Below, one piece after another: positions 34,623-46,209 of a DNA stretch of 64,000 bases. Source of the stretch: Niveomyces insectorum RCEF 264. Its lineage: Eukaryota > Ascomycota > Sordariomycetes > Hypocreales > Cordycipitaceae. The stretch is taken from assembly GCA_001636815.1 (NCBI GenBank), contig AZHD01000016.1, positions 724,506 to 788,505 on the forward strand, in the 5' to 3' direction. Position 1 is the first letter of the stretch; each line of letters starts with the position of its first letter. The notes beneath the pieces are model-generated. The model saw nothing but the letters and a program-made list of their open reading frames with translations. It did no database searches and was not told the DNA's origin. The position numbers and the translations under genes are program-made.

Positions 34623-35995
34623 TGCTTGAGCCACTGGGTTTGGGGGGTTTTTTTATAGATAAAAGTATTCATATATAGAGAGTTTGTGGGTTTGGGACGC
34701 GATTGTAAAAATGATCAGATCAACGAGAAAGATCGAAGAGTGAACAGAACGGCGTGGGTGGGAGAGGGAGTAAATATAACATGCAAACAAACATAGATGA
34801 AGCTGAGCAAGCGGCTTTTTATAGCTAGCCGTCTATATGCCATGGAGGGCATCTGCCACAAAGCTGTACGCTTTCCCAGGGCGGGACGTGCTGTCGAGTC
34901 AAGGGGTAGTATGTGATGTCACGTAATAGCCCGGCTCCTAGGAAACACTTCATAAGGGCCAGCGGAACCACAGCGACGGCGGAGGCAATGGCATCTAGTC
35001 TAGGGATGCTTGTTGGAAAACTATGAGATCACGGGAAGCATAACAATAAACTGTCCGTTCTACGCGGCAAACTAACTTCGAAGGGGCTGACTATCGCGAA
35101 GATTGGATCACCGTGAAAATCATGCTTGGCATACAAAGCAAAAGAACGTCAGCTTGGCCCTCCTTCTGCGTACTGTACGCAAGTGCTAACATATGGAGTT
35201 GGAGTTGTTAGGCTTTTCCTTGGAAGGGGATTGCTTCGATGTCGTCGCCTGGTTATCAATATACGTGGCGACGATGTTACCATGTTACCATGATGATTTG
35301 ATTGTTATACGAGGACGACTGAGGCTAGCCACACGGCGGTCTTCTAGTAATGGTCCCGTGCGTGTATGGAAACAAGCAATGAATGCGCCGTGAGGTCGCG
35401 AGTTGACGACACATTTGGTAAGTTGGTTTCAGTGGGTGGTGACGCGATGGTACACGGTGAGCTTCGGAGTGACCACTCAGTCGCCGGTACCTTGATGTTA
35501 AGCTGCACGTGACGAGCAGGAAGGTAGTTACAGGCACGTGATAAATCGTGTTCGTTGCGCCCGGGCCACCCCCCGGTCCTGAAAGGGCCAAATTTGTCCC
35601 GACTTGTTGGTGTGTGCTTATTCTCGAAGATCGCTGGCCCCCGGCCGCTGCGCCTCCGTCCCTCGCTATCTCTCCCCTTCCCAGACGACGAAACTCGCGA
35701 AAGGTGGTCTGTTGCACCACCAGGCAGCCAGAATTGCTGTATCCGTTCTTTTTTTCGCCTTTCCTCTTGTTTCCTTTGTTTTTCCCCTTTCATTTTGTGT
35801 TTGTGTTCTTTTTTTCAAGGCCAACAACACGGCCTATCGTTGGCCACGCTCGTGTCCTCGCCTTTCCAATGTCCGCCGTTTAAGCCTTTTTTTTTGTCCT
35901 CCCTCTCATCCTGCCGAGATCAATTCTCTCTTGTGTGATTGTTCCTTTTTTTCCGCCTTGTTCTCCGCCACCTCGCATTTGTTGAACGGCGCACC
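34623..35995. other. divergent intergenic region
   Basis: These 1.4 kb lie between two divergent genes. No further gene is convincing. TATATA at 34672-34677 could serve the minus-strand gene. The last 450 bp are T/C rich and look like the leader of the plus-strand gene. Confidence 0.5.
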
Positions 35996-38561
35996 ATGCG
36001 TGGCCTCTACCGGGCCGGTCTTTTATTGGTGCCGGCGTTGGTCCGGGGCGCCGGCGCCGTGGCATCGGAGGGTGAGAACTTCTCGATTTTGTAGAAGAAA
36101 CTCGACACGAATCACAATCCACCACGGATTGTGTACCGTAACGATGCCAATGCAGTTTGCTGACCGCGCAGGAAACACTCCGTCGGCATTCATCACCATC
36201 GAGCTGCCACAGTCGGAAGTGGGCAGCGATTACTCGTTCTTAGTACGGCGAACCACCAATCTATTATCATTGCGTTATTGGCAAGGCATTGGCTTTGCGT
36301 TCCTCAAACTAACACATTCGTAGAGCTTCCGCGTGGATGTCCTTGAATCACAACAGGCGTGCGGGTCCCCCAACGCCACCATCAATGGCACGCGGCTGCC
36401 AGCGGACAGCCGGTGGTCTCTGCCGGTCCCCGTCCGTCCAGGCGAGCCCGTAGCGTCAGTGGTTGACCGTAACGACGCGGATGGCAGTCGTGCCGACGGC
36501 GAGGATGACGGCGATGATGACACGGCGCGAAGAGACGTCGCTTTTGTCCGCTGGACGGCCGACTGCGTGTCGTGGGGCGGCGAGGCTCGAGAACAACGAA
36601 TGGAGCTGCATGTCGTGTCCATGCAGACCGGAACCGAAACCGAAGCCGGCGACGACACTGATACCACTGCCAACCGTCAAGCACGACCATTTGCCGCCCC
36701 GGCCGTGACTGTTCGTTTTCGTCAAACCGCCCCTGTCCGCATCATTGACGTCGAGGGCGCCGCCAACGTGTTCTATTTTGACGGCACTGCAAACGACAAT
36801 GTTGGGGACGACGGCAACGACCACACCGCCGAATTGGCGGCCTGGCAGAACAGCTTGTTGCTGCTGCAGCACCACGTTGCTGTTCTGCAGCATGACCTGG
36901 CCTTGCGCACGCAGTACGTGCGTGACCGCTTCGGCGGCGCCGGGCTGCCCGGCAGCAACTTGCCGTTGTCGGTCTCCGACCGGCCTTGCGGCGGGAATGC
37001 GGTCACGTCGTGGATCGGTTCTGTTTTCCACAAGATTGCCAGTGCGGCCCATTCGCTGTACGACGACGGTGATGCTCACGGGAGCAGTGGCGGTGACGAG
37101 CCCGACCCTGCGGGGCCGCCAGAATGGCTGGCGCCCATGTGCCTCGCGCATTTCGGCCACAACCGCAAGCCGTTCGTCGCGCCGCCGTCGTTGCCGCCGC
37201 CGCCTCCACCGTTTCTTCTCCACTGCCCGTCTTCGTTGACGCCGGCCTCCCCTGAAGACGAGCCTCTGGTCGATGTCGGTGCCGACAACGATGGTGGCTA
37301 CGACGTCGACGCTGCTAGTAACACTGCCAACGCTGACAACGCTGGCGACGCCGCTGTGGTGTGGACAGCCGACCACACCGACGCCGACTCGCAGGCCCCA
37401 CCGTCGGCCATGGGCGGTGGCGGCGTCCGCGGCCGACCGATGCGTGGCTACGGTCCAGACGGCTTCGCAGTGCGCACCGGCTGGGCGGACCACCGCGGCA
37501 GCGTTCGGTTCCGGCAGTCGTCCCACGACGGCCTCGGGACATTCGGGGTATGTCTTACGAATGTTTCTTTAGTCTGGTTTTTTTTTTCTTAGGTTTTGCT
37601 GCAACATAAACTGACAAATCCGCAGCGCGCCCCGATTGCAAAGATGCTCGCTTTGTTTGGCCTCCTGCTCGTCGTCTTCATTTTTGTCCGCCGCTGGCAC
37701 CTCAGCCGCCGGCACCGGTTTCAGGGCCGCTTCGACGGCCATGCCCACGGCAGCGACAGCTTCCGCCGCGGGCTGCGCAGCAGCGTCCGTGACAACGTCC
37801 ACGCCTGGGTCGCGCGCTTGCGCACGCACATTGCCGCCGCGCGGCACGACCGCCACGCGCGCCGCCTCGCTTACCGCGAACGTCACGCCCAGCGCCGCGC
37901 CGCCGTGCGCGCTTTTGTGCGGCGCGTACGGCGGTTTCTTGTGTCCGGCAACGGCGAGAAGACGCCGTCGCCGACGCCGCGGCGCGCAGCAACGCCCATC
38001 TTACCGGTTGCTGCGCCGGACCGGCCCACTGCGGCACCAGCGTACGGCCACATCGAGGTGGACATCGCGCGGACGGGTACGCCCGCGCCACCGCCTTCGC
38101 GGCCTCTGTCGCGCTCGTCGCGGTCTAGCTTCGAGCGGGAGATTGCCGAGTTCCGGGCGGTCGCGGACGTCGTTGGGCAGATGGTGGCGGCCGAGGAGGG
38201 CCGCGCGGCTATTTCGCAGGCGGCGGCAGCACGGCGGGAAGAGGAGGAGGACGGTGTGCACGAACGCTCACGACCGCGGCCACCGCCGGCCTTCCGGCAA
38301 CCACCGCCGCCACCGCCGCCGCCCCCATCGGTCGCTACAGCGCCGAGCGTCGTCGGTGGTGGCGGTGGTTCACGCTACCACCGCGGTTACGGTGCGCGCG
38401 ACGCAGCAGGTCTGGACTGCGACACCGACTCCGAGTCCGACGCGCGGTCCCTGCCGCCGGCGTACGACGAGGGAGACGCAGCGTCGTACGTGCACCTCGT
38501 GGAGGCGTCGTCGGTGGTGGCGGACGGGTTCCAGTACCGGGCCGGCGAGCCGCGGCCTTGA
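35996..38561 (+). CDS. uncharacterised single-pass type I membrane protein
   Basis: The 768 residues are encoded by exons 35996-36071, 36172-36242, 36324-37547 and 37626-38561 (introns of 100, 81 and 78 bp), all joining in frame. Residues 1-24 (MRGLYRAGLLLVPALVRGAG...) form a signal peptide. The lumenal or extracellular part has a FITIELPQSE strand, a Cys/Asn-rich early segment with an N-glycosylation sequon (NATINGT), further acidic loops and a C-terminal RGYGPDGFAVRTGW segment. One transmembrane helix lies at about residues 463-479 (MLALFGLLLVVFIFV), followed by a cytosolic tail that is very Arg/His rich, then Pro-rich with a polyproline run, then acidic with PPAYDEGD. The PPAY sequence could bind WW domains of a Rsp5-type ubiquitin ligase. 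The topology is well supported; the function is unknown. Confidence 0.82.
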
Positions 38562-38898
38562 TCCAGAAGTGTGATCGACAGCCATGGGTTTTTGTTTTAC
38601 CGGGATGGGAAGGCAAGATAATGTGATGAGCACCTGGTCTATGTTTTGGGGGGGCAATCAAGCGTTGGTATTCCTTTTTTTCCTTTTGTTCTCGGGCTAC
38701 CGGTTTTTCTTAATCTTTTCTGTCTCACATGTTGCTGAGCATCTACACTTCTTCAGTGTTCTCTCTCATAATAATCGGTGTTTTGCGTTGTGCAAGCCAA
38801 CTGAGTCTTTTTTATTGCCCTTTGCACATAATATGCTCCCCGTGTGCAAAAATTTTTGTTCTTCTCATGAGTTTCTTCAGCATGCATATATGTCATTG
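38562..38898. other. convergent intergenic region
   Basis: This T-rich stretch lies between the stop codons of two convergent genes. No gene is seen. Confidence 0.6.
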
Positions 38899-40364
38899 CT
38901 ATGCCTCGCTTCGTGTGTCGTGCGTTTGTCCGGCCGCCAGAAAGGCTGCGTAGTTGCGCGCAATCCGCGCGATGCCCTCCCGCAGCGGCCACCCCTTGGC
39001 TTCGCACACCTGCCGGTAGCCCTCTGCCAGCGCGGCGTCCATCTGCGGGCCCGCCGTGTGCAGGTCGCTCTCCACCAGCACGCGGTCGTCCGGGCACGCC
39101 GCCACCGCTGCCGCCAGCCGCGCCCGGCCCGCGTCCGTGCGGCCGTTGATCGTCGCCGAAAAGGAGACGTAGACGGCCGCCGGCACGTGCGGGGCAAAGT
39201 ACTGCCGCAGCACGTCGGGCGGCCCGGTGTACGAGTGCAGGCAGATCGCAGGGGGATACGTGGGCGGTGTGGTGTTGTTACTCAGATTACCGTTCAACTC
39301 GTTCTCAAGGTTGTCGTCGTCGTCGTCGCTGTCACTGGCGTCTGCGGCGTTTGTTGCAGCGCGCGCGTCCTCCTTCCGCTGCCGCCGCGTCGGCATCCTC
39401 CGTTCCTGACCCCGCCACGTCGCCGCCAGCGTGTCGTACAGCAAGCCGTGCGCCTGCACACCGTGGACGCTGATGGGCCGCCGCAGGGCCGCAGCAAGGC
39501 GCAGCTGCGCGGCCAGGACGGCAACCTGGTGCGCGGGACGGACGCGGAACGGTGACAGCAGGCGGCCTTCGCGGCCGCCCGGGGTGAGGGCGGCCGCTGC
39601 CAACGCGGGGTCGACGGTGCTGCCGCCATCGGTCTCGGCGGCGGTCTCGGTGGCTTCCTGGTCCTCCGTGGCACCGCCCGCCTCCGGCACGCGAAACGCC
39701 TTGTCGAGGCCAATCTCGCCGACCAGCGCGCGCGGGTGGGCCTCCAGGCGGGCGCGGGTCTCGGCCACAAACGCCGACAGCGGTCGGATCACCGGCAGGC
39801 GGGGGGCCAAGGCGCCAAGGCGTCGAGGGCAGCGACGAGGTGGCTGTTCTTGTCGTTGGCGTCGTCATCCTGCGACAACGAGGGCGACGGGTGCAGCACC
39901 GCGGCCAGGTGCCGCCGCTTGTCAGCCAGGGACGTCAGCTCGTGGTGAGAGCTGTCACCCCGGCCATCGGCGTTGGCGTTGACGTCGTCGTCGTACAACA
40001 GGTGCGCAAACCATGGGTGCCAGCCGAACGCTGGGACGACCTTGCGAGAGCTGTTCGACGCGGGCAGGCCATAGTAATTTACACCACTATCGCCGTCGCC
40101 GTCGCCGTCGCCGAACGGCGTCTGCACGCCCTGCTCCGTCGCTAGCTGGGCAACCAGGTCCTGGTCCTGCGCGCGTGTGGCCATGACCGTCAGCACCGCA
40201 GCGTGCATTGCGGGGATCCCTGCCAGCGAGGCGACGGTGTCGGTCGGGTGGCAGTGAGCGTCACAAAGAGGGCCAGCACCGGCGATGTCGGCCCATGGGA
40301 ACGGCTCCGCGTCGGGAGCCGTCGTTGGACCGGGGTGGTCGCCGTTGACGCCGGAGCCACACAT
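38899..40364 (-). CDS. TatD/Cut9-interacting protein Scn1-like metal-dependent hydrolase (frameshifted)
   Basis: The protein belongs to the TatD family of TIM-barrel metal hydrolases (putative DNases), closest in character to fungal Scn1-like proteins. The first part, starting at ATG 40364, has the metal-binding HxH motif (DAHCHPTD, His37 and His39) and PAFGWHPW. The second part has VGEIGLD (metal-ligand Glu), RPISVHGVQAHG, CLHSYTGPPDV and ESDLHTAGPQ, the remaining barrel-end ligands, and stops at 38899. The two parts lie in different frames. The break falls near a run of six G (plus strand 39801-39806), just where DALAP should continue into LPVIRPLSAF, and no plausible intron spans it. Low-complexity Asp-rich inserts lengthen both halves. 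The gene is either intact with a one-base assembly error or recently inactivated; all catalytic motifs are preserved. Confidence 0.82.
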
Positions 40365-41448
40365 GACGTAGTGGGTGGGTTTGTTTTGTCTTGCTGCTTG
40401 TTCAGAGTAACCCAAATAAGACGGAATAATAGAAAATAACCGTCCAGATGTGCGACAAGCGGCAACGGAGGCGCAGTACGTCGTACGCAATTCACGTAAC
40501 GGCGGACACTTACAAAGCTGTATTACCGAGCAATTGGTTTGAAAGCGGTACGCTGTATTACGGGGCCGATCACTGCGTGTACGTTACGTAGTTTATTAGG
40601 TAACCATAAGCTTGTTTTGCCCCATACCAGCCCATACACACGCAAATGCTTTCTGATCACTACGATCGATGCAAAAACATCGTGTTGCAGCCGCAAAACC
40701 CGTTGGAATAGTAACCCGTCGGTTTACACATAGTTTTTAGATACTACAGAGTTGTACCAGTGGCCGTGGCTCAAACGAACGTTGCGCGTTATTTTTTTTT
40801 TTGGCCGGCTTCACGGATGCGTTGTCCGATTTTCTATAAACAAGCTGACGGCCCAAGTTTAAAGCAGGGGGTAATACCATATAAATTGCCCATGACTTAT
40901 TCCGTTCTGGACTCCCAACTGTTTTGTCGGGTTGTCTGCGAAAGGACGGCGAGGTGTCCCACAAGCTGCTCATGTTGGCGCGACTACATTGAGGAAGAAG
41001 ATCCTTGCCGGCGCTGATAACAAAGTCTCCAGGCAAGTTCGCCATCCTGGATAACACGACTGGAATGGCAGGCAACTGCAGTAAATATCTGCGGTGCTAG
41101 AAGCGACGTTGTAGGCAGTTCAATCCCCTTCTCAAGTGAGACTAGTCACTCTCCCCAGCTAGGAGTTGCCACAGCGAGGCTCCATGCAAGGGTGCATGGA
41201 TTTTCAAGAAAATGTAGCAAACATAGACTTGATAGAACTTCGTCGCATTGCATCGTGGTATCTCGTATATCCCGTCAGGCCGGCACCGGCCCTGTTTTCC
41301 ACCCGCGCCCCTGGCGTCCAGAGCAATATACCAAAAGTGAGTTCCTGGTCGGCAAACAAATAACAACGCCCAACACCAATGCACGCCATCGTAAACAGCA
41401 AAATTTCTTCAACCCGCAACCCGCCACCTGTCCTCGCTCCCGCTGCCC
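40365..41448. other. intergenic region between TatD-like gene and SPC24
   Basis: These 1.1 kb hold the promoter of the TatD-like gene and the 3' flank of SPC24. Open frames are short and unconvincing. Confidence 0.55.
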
Positions 41449-42216
41449 CTACAATGTCTGCCAAAAGTAGTTTGCGTAGAAGAAGCGCGAAAACTTCTTG
41501 TCCATGTGCACCACGTGCACGTCGCCCTGCCGGTCGTTGCGCACGACAGCGCGCGTCCACTCACCGGCGGCGCCGCCGTCGCGCTCCAGCTCGATGCCCA
41601 GGCTGCGGTACACGCGCAGCCGCAGCAGCAGCTCGTCGGCGGCGCTGTCGCTGTCGGCGCCGTTGGCCGCTTTGGGGTCGGCGTCGTCGCCTCCCATCTC
41701 CAAGGCCTGCAGCCGCGCAGCCAGCTCGGCGGCCTGCGCCGACAACCGCTCGGTCTCGGTCTCGAGGTCGGACGCGGCCTTGGCAACGCGGAACTTGGTC
41801 GTGTCGAGGTCGGCGAGCGTGGCGGCGTGGGCGGCGGCGGCGTGCTTGGCGGCGAGCTCGTCGTGCTGCGCCCCCAGGGTCGAGAGTTGGCGGCTGAGTT
41901 CTGGTGATCGTTAGACAAAACAATTTGTTCTCCGGGCAAACAACGACAACAGCGTGTGCCCCCCCCAATCCGTCCGTCCGTAACCCACTCTTCAACGACG
42001 CCTCGGCCTGCTCGATTTGCAGCTGGCGGGCCTCCTGCAGGGTAGACAGCGATTCCTTGATGCGGGCCACCGCAGCCTTGTCGGGCGCAATGTTGAAGTT
42101 GTCGACGGTGTGCTGGATGAGCTGGAGGCAACGAGTTAGTCGGAGTGTTGGAAACAAGGACGGAAAAAGACGTCAAGAGGTTCACGTACCACAGATGGAT
42201 CTTCTTCAAACAACAT
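41449..42216 (-). CDS. SPC24: kinetochore protein Spc24
   Basis: Spc24 pairs with Spc25 in the Ndc80 complex, which links kinetochores to spindle microtubules. The exons are 42216-42190, 42121-41989 and 41900-41449 (introns of 68 and 88 bp), encoding 203 residues. The first exon encodes only MLFEEDPSV. A long coiled coil follows (residues about 10-130), rich in Ala, Glu and Leu heptads. The C-terminal globular domain is diagnostic: RVYRSLGIELE, then RAVVRNDRQGDVHVVHMD and the terminal KFSRFFYANYFWQTL. Length and end match fungal Spc24 proteins. An Asp/Ala-rich insert separates coil and globe. Confidence 0.95.
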
Positions 42217-43336
42217 TGTGGAAATAAGCGGCGAGGATATAATTGGAAGGCTAAATCAAGTGACAAAGACAGAACGCAATCACGACGCGAAGAAGAGAAG
42301 CGTTGAGAATCGGTGGCGCTGCAACAAAATATCGACAAAAGCGCGTTGATTGAGTGCGACCGTGTTTTCGTGATTTATTCCAGGCGTTGTGTTCCAGTGC
42401 ACAGCCGCTATTCGTCGCCGGGGTGATTATCTTATCGGGGCCGTTGCGGCCGCCCCGCCATTTCGCCCAGCGGACGACGGACTGCCTGCAGCGCTTTTTG
42501 CCAGCGATTCATCTGCGCAACGACGTCAGCGTTCTGTTTGAAAATTAGCTGATAATGTACTTCTTTTGACGTTATTTTTCATTTATTTTGATGCGTATTT
42601 TCTCGTCATCTTAACGGCGTCGTTTTCACCAAGTGCACCACACTTGCCATGGCTGTACCCATTCCCGCAAACCGTCATTCCGCCCAGTCTTATTTTGCCA
42701 GGGCTTAGAAGAGACGATAAAATACTACAATTACCTGCGCGTAAACCGTATTCAATCCATTAATGACTTGTTTCAGCTGTCGTGGCACCGGACTCAGGCC
42801 TGCCGCCTCGTGAGCTCCCAACAAAAAAGTCACATGGAAAAAGGCGGGGCCCAAGCTTTCGTGTCCCTAGACTGCCCCCAAAACTCCTCCCGAAACGCCC
42901 CCGAAGCTGCAGGGGCGAAAGGCAACGAATAGCGCGTCGCTGGTTTTGCAGCAGCGTAGGGACATTAGGTAACACGTGCCTAACCAGCTACGTGTAGCTT
43001 ATTGCTGGCGCCTGGAACGCACGAACGTCACTAACGCGCGGAGGTGGCGGGATTGGCAGGCAGGTGGAGGACTCCTACGATCCAAACAGGCAAGAGCGAA
43101 ATGCTAGGCTAATTTTTGCGGGTGCTGTCCAGCTCCACGTCCTCGTCTCTTTTTTTCCCCTCGAAAGGTCTGACCGGCCATCTTTCGACTTTTTTTTCCC
43201 CGTACATAACGCATACACAGCAACGATCAACCCTGACGACGATTGACGACGATTTACGGCTCTTCTTTCTTTTCCTTGTTTTTCATCTTTCTCCGTCCAC
43301 GGACTTTCCCCTCCCATCGAACCCAAACCAGCAAAC
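42217..43336. promoter_or_regulatory. divergent promoter region of SPC24 and FIS1
   Basis: The 1.1 kb between the divergent start codons must include both promoters. No gene is seen in between. No specific element is distinct enough to name. Confidence 0.45.
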
Positions 43337-44249
43337 ATGGGCACCGCCCTTCCTTGTAAGCCGAGGTTCCGAATCTTTTTTTTCGTCCCAACCACGACGG
43401 AACAGTATTGACTTGTCTTTCCTCTATAGACGCGGTAGACGCCGAGACGTACGTATCTTCTCTTCGACCATCCCGCTTTCTTTCCTAGCGAACTGACTCT
43501 ACCCTTCACCCCCCTTTCCATGCGGCTCGGCGGCACGCGACCTGACACTGGCGGACTTCATCCATCCCTGTCGCATGCTCGTCAGCTTTGACACGACGAG
43601 GACCTGTCTGCGAGCGCACACCATGTAGTGTGTGATGCGCTGCTGAGTCTCTTCCTGCTACCGCTGCCGTCGCTACCGCCGTTCCACTGTCCCCGCCTCC
43701 CAAATATCCCTGCTAACCCTCCCGACAGGCCGCTCAATCCGGCGGAGCTCCAGGTCCTGCGCGCCCAATACGAAAAGGAAGGCGACATGGTCGGTGTGCA
43801 AACAAAGTTCAACTTTGCATGGGTACGTCTCTGTGCTTTTGGCGAAAAAAGAAAGGAGGAAGGCGAAGAAGAAGGGGACGGTTCAAATGGAAGAGCGGCC
43901 CTCTGACTCCCAACAGGGCCTCGTCAAGTCCAACGCCCGCGCGGACCAGCAGCAGGGCGTCATGCTGCTCACCGAGATCTTCCGCACGTCGCCCGAGCGC
44001 CGCCGCGAGTGCCTCTACTACCTGGCGCTCGGCAACTACAAGCTCGGCAACTACGCCGAGGCCCGCCGCTACAACGAACTGCTGCTCGACAAGGAGCCGA
44101 CGAACCAGCAGGCGGCGAACCTGCACACGCTCATTGACGACAAGGTGCAGCGCGAGGGGCTCGTGGGCGTGGCCATTGTGAGCGGCCTGGCCGTGGTGGC
44201 GGGCGTCGTGGGCGGCGTACTGCTGCGGAACCTGGGGCGGCGGCGGTAG
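43337..44249 (+). CDS. FIS1: mitochondrial fission 1 protein Fis1
   Basis: Fis1 is a tail-anchored protein of the outer mitochondrial and peroxisomal membranes that recruits fission machinery. The exons are 43337-43355, 43430-43448, 43729-43822 and 43917-44249, giving 154 residues. The first two exons are only 19 bases each, and the second intron (280 bp) is unusually long for this window. Splicing yields MGTALPYAVDAETPLNPAEL, the typical Fis1 N-terminal arm. The TPR-like helical bundle follows (QYEKEGDMVGVQTKFNFAWG, RRRECLYYLALGNYKLGNY), and then the tail anchor AIVSGLAVVAGVVGGVLL with basic end RNLGRRR. Every hallmark is present and length is normal. Confidence 0.95.
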
Positions 44250-45120
44250 GCCCAGGCGAACAGGAGAACCAACGAAGGAGGAGCGAGTCAAACGTATCGT
44301 CACTGACAACAACCATCAGCAGCCTCAGGATAAGGCTGGCCCTTTTTCTTTCTGGGGAGAGGGAGGGAAATAACGGCACACAAGGAAACACAGGCAAGCG
44401 GTGTTCACCGGTGGGTTAGGAGGAAGGAGTTGTGTTTTTTTTTGTTTCCTTTTTTCTTGCATACTGGTTTTTTTTTCTGTTCTTTTACTTTGTCTTTGAC
44501 TTTTCTTTTCCTTTTTGTGTTACTCGATAATGACCACCATCTACCCATCTTGGGATCCCATCTGGATCCCGTTTTGTGCGCGGCCTGCTCGTAGAGAGAC
44601 CAGGGTTCCCGTTGCCAAATTGAAACCACGCCACTCCGTATATAGCAAAGAAACATATGAAAGCAAAACAATGAACAACACTGCCGCTTGAGTGTGTATG
44701 TGACTGTCGATTCCTGCCATAGGGTAGAATGCTATTGTTGACTCCCCCGACGTTTGGATAAGACAGCGAGGCAGTCCAATTTGGAAGCGAAAAGGAGCAC
44801 CACCGTCTTTTGGATGATTGATGGTTCCCAATATGACAAGATCAAGCTCTGGTGTGGCTTTTCTCACTTTATAATAAAAATGTAGCTTTTTTTTTTCATC
44901 CATTTTGTAAGGCGGAAGTTCAAAAGTGCTAATTTATGTATCTTATACATGTTGTTTTATAGCGGTGGTACCTTTCTGTGGTAGTCGATAGGAAATTTTG
45001 CAGCTAAAAGCACTTTGAATTGGTGTCTTTTAGGTTGGCGTGGGCAACAGACGGGACTGGTCCAAGGCATCAATCCTCGTTTAATGTTCGTGGACGTCCT
45101 ACAGGCAAAAATTAAATTAT
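44250..45120. other. convergent intergenic region
   Basis: This is the 3' flank of FIS1 and of the AsaB-like gene. A 120-codon minus-strand open frame (44541-44903) is present but has no recognisable feature, and I do not call it. Confidence 0.55.
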
Positions 45121-46209
45121 CTAAGTGTAGCATACTATAAGCCTCACTTCGATGCTTTCCCTGAATGTCTCGGCCCCATCGGCCCCCCGAAGGTCATCAA
45201 CACCCGTGTGTGGTGCATATTCTGCCTGCCCGTCCCGTACGCTCGAGTCGTAGATTTTCAGAATAAGGCACTCGTCGGGCTCCTGGCGCTTGATGTAATA
45301 CCATTTCTGGGCGTCTGAGAAAGGACGCGTACTTGTCAGTAACCAGCTTTTGCACACAACTGATCCAGGGAACGACCAAAAAGGCGTCTCACCATCGTGG
45401 TGCAGGATGACCCGCGTCCCGAACATGCCCATATGGACGCTCGCTGCCTTCTCCCGGACGGTGGACCCGTCGCAGACGGCAAGCGGCTTGTACGTCACCG
45501 GCCCCTTGAGCGGCCGCCACACGTTGAGCTGCTGCACGCGCGAGTACTTTTCAAACACGTCGTCGCACGCCCCGGCTTTGCAAATGCGGCGCGAATTGGG
45601 TGCGTCCTGGTCGACGTGGACGCCGGACGCCGCCGGACGGATGGTGCCAGCGAACTGCAGCCCCTGGATGGCCTTGTCTTGAAAATGGTTGCTGCCGTAC
45701 GCCGTGTGCAGGGCCGGGTCGGCCGAGCGCGTCACCGAGTTCCACACAAACACGGCATCGGCGCCCAGTTGGTCCTTGATTAGCCTGTTTAAGAAAAAAA
45801 AAGAAACAAAAAAAAATCATTTAGTTTGGAGTGTCTTGGTCTATAGTCAACTACTTTGGATGCGAAGCTCGTACTGTACGGTCTCCTATCGGGGGCGTAG
45901 AGAGTCAGCAGTGTACAGACTTTCCCGTCGGGTGAAGAAGCGACTCACTTCCAAATAAGCGGCATTCCACTGTTCTTGCTGCTCCAGCGGTCCAAGTGTC
46001 TTGCTCTGGTTTTTGACCACGGCGAACCCCCGGGATTCGATCTGATCCATCGGAGATTTGCATTTCTCTTGGTCGAGCTCTTGCTTCAGATCATGGAGAA
46101 CAACTTCGCGCTGTTCCTGCGGCCACGTCGGTCCGACCTCCATGTACCGGGCGGGATCGTGCCCCAGCCGGTCCGGAGGGACGGCGAAACTCAGTACGCA
46201 CGTTGTCAT
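45121..46209 (-). CDS. AsaB/CmcJ-like oxidoreductase (hydroxylase/desaturase family)
   Basis: This is a soluble protein of about 278 residues of the fungal family annotated as AsaB hydroxylase/desaturase, CmcJ-like methyltransferase or GA4 desaturase-like. Members are thought to be Fe(II)-dependent oxygenases often found with secondary metabolism. Exon 1 is 46209-45949 and exon 3 is 45314-45121. Exon 2 ends at 45393, but its start is uncertain: an AG ending at 45775 keeps the frame directly, whereas the strongest-looking acceptor (T-rich tract with AAACAG at 45785) would need another donor. Family motifs are VFVWNSVTR, the VHVDQDAPNSRR segment (candidate metal-binding H-x-D), NVWRPLKGPV.YKPLAVCD, LHHDDAQKWYY and the closing ESIEVRLIV. 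A permease gene lies 1.3 kb upstream on the same strand. The reaction is unknown. Confidence 0.82.

Noticed and set aside
44541..44903. 120-codon minus-strand open frame between FIS1 and the AsaB-like gene
   Set aside because: The composition is fairly balanced, but it lies in the 3' flanks of two convergent genes, has no recognisable feature and has less G/C-ending codons than real genes here.
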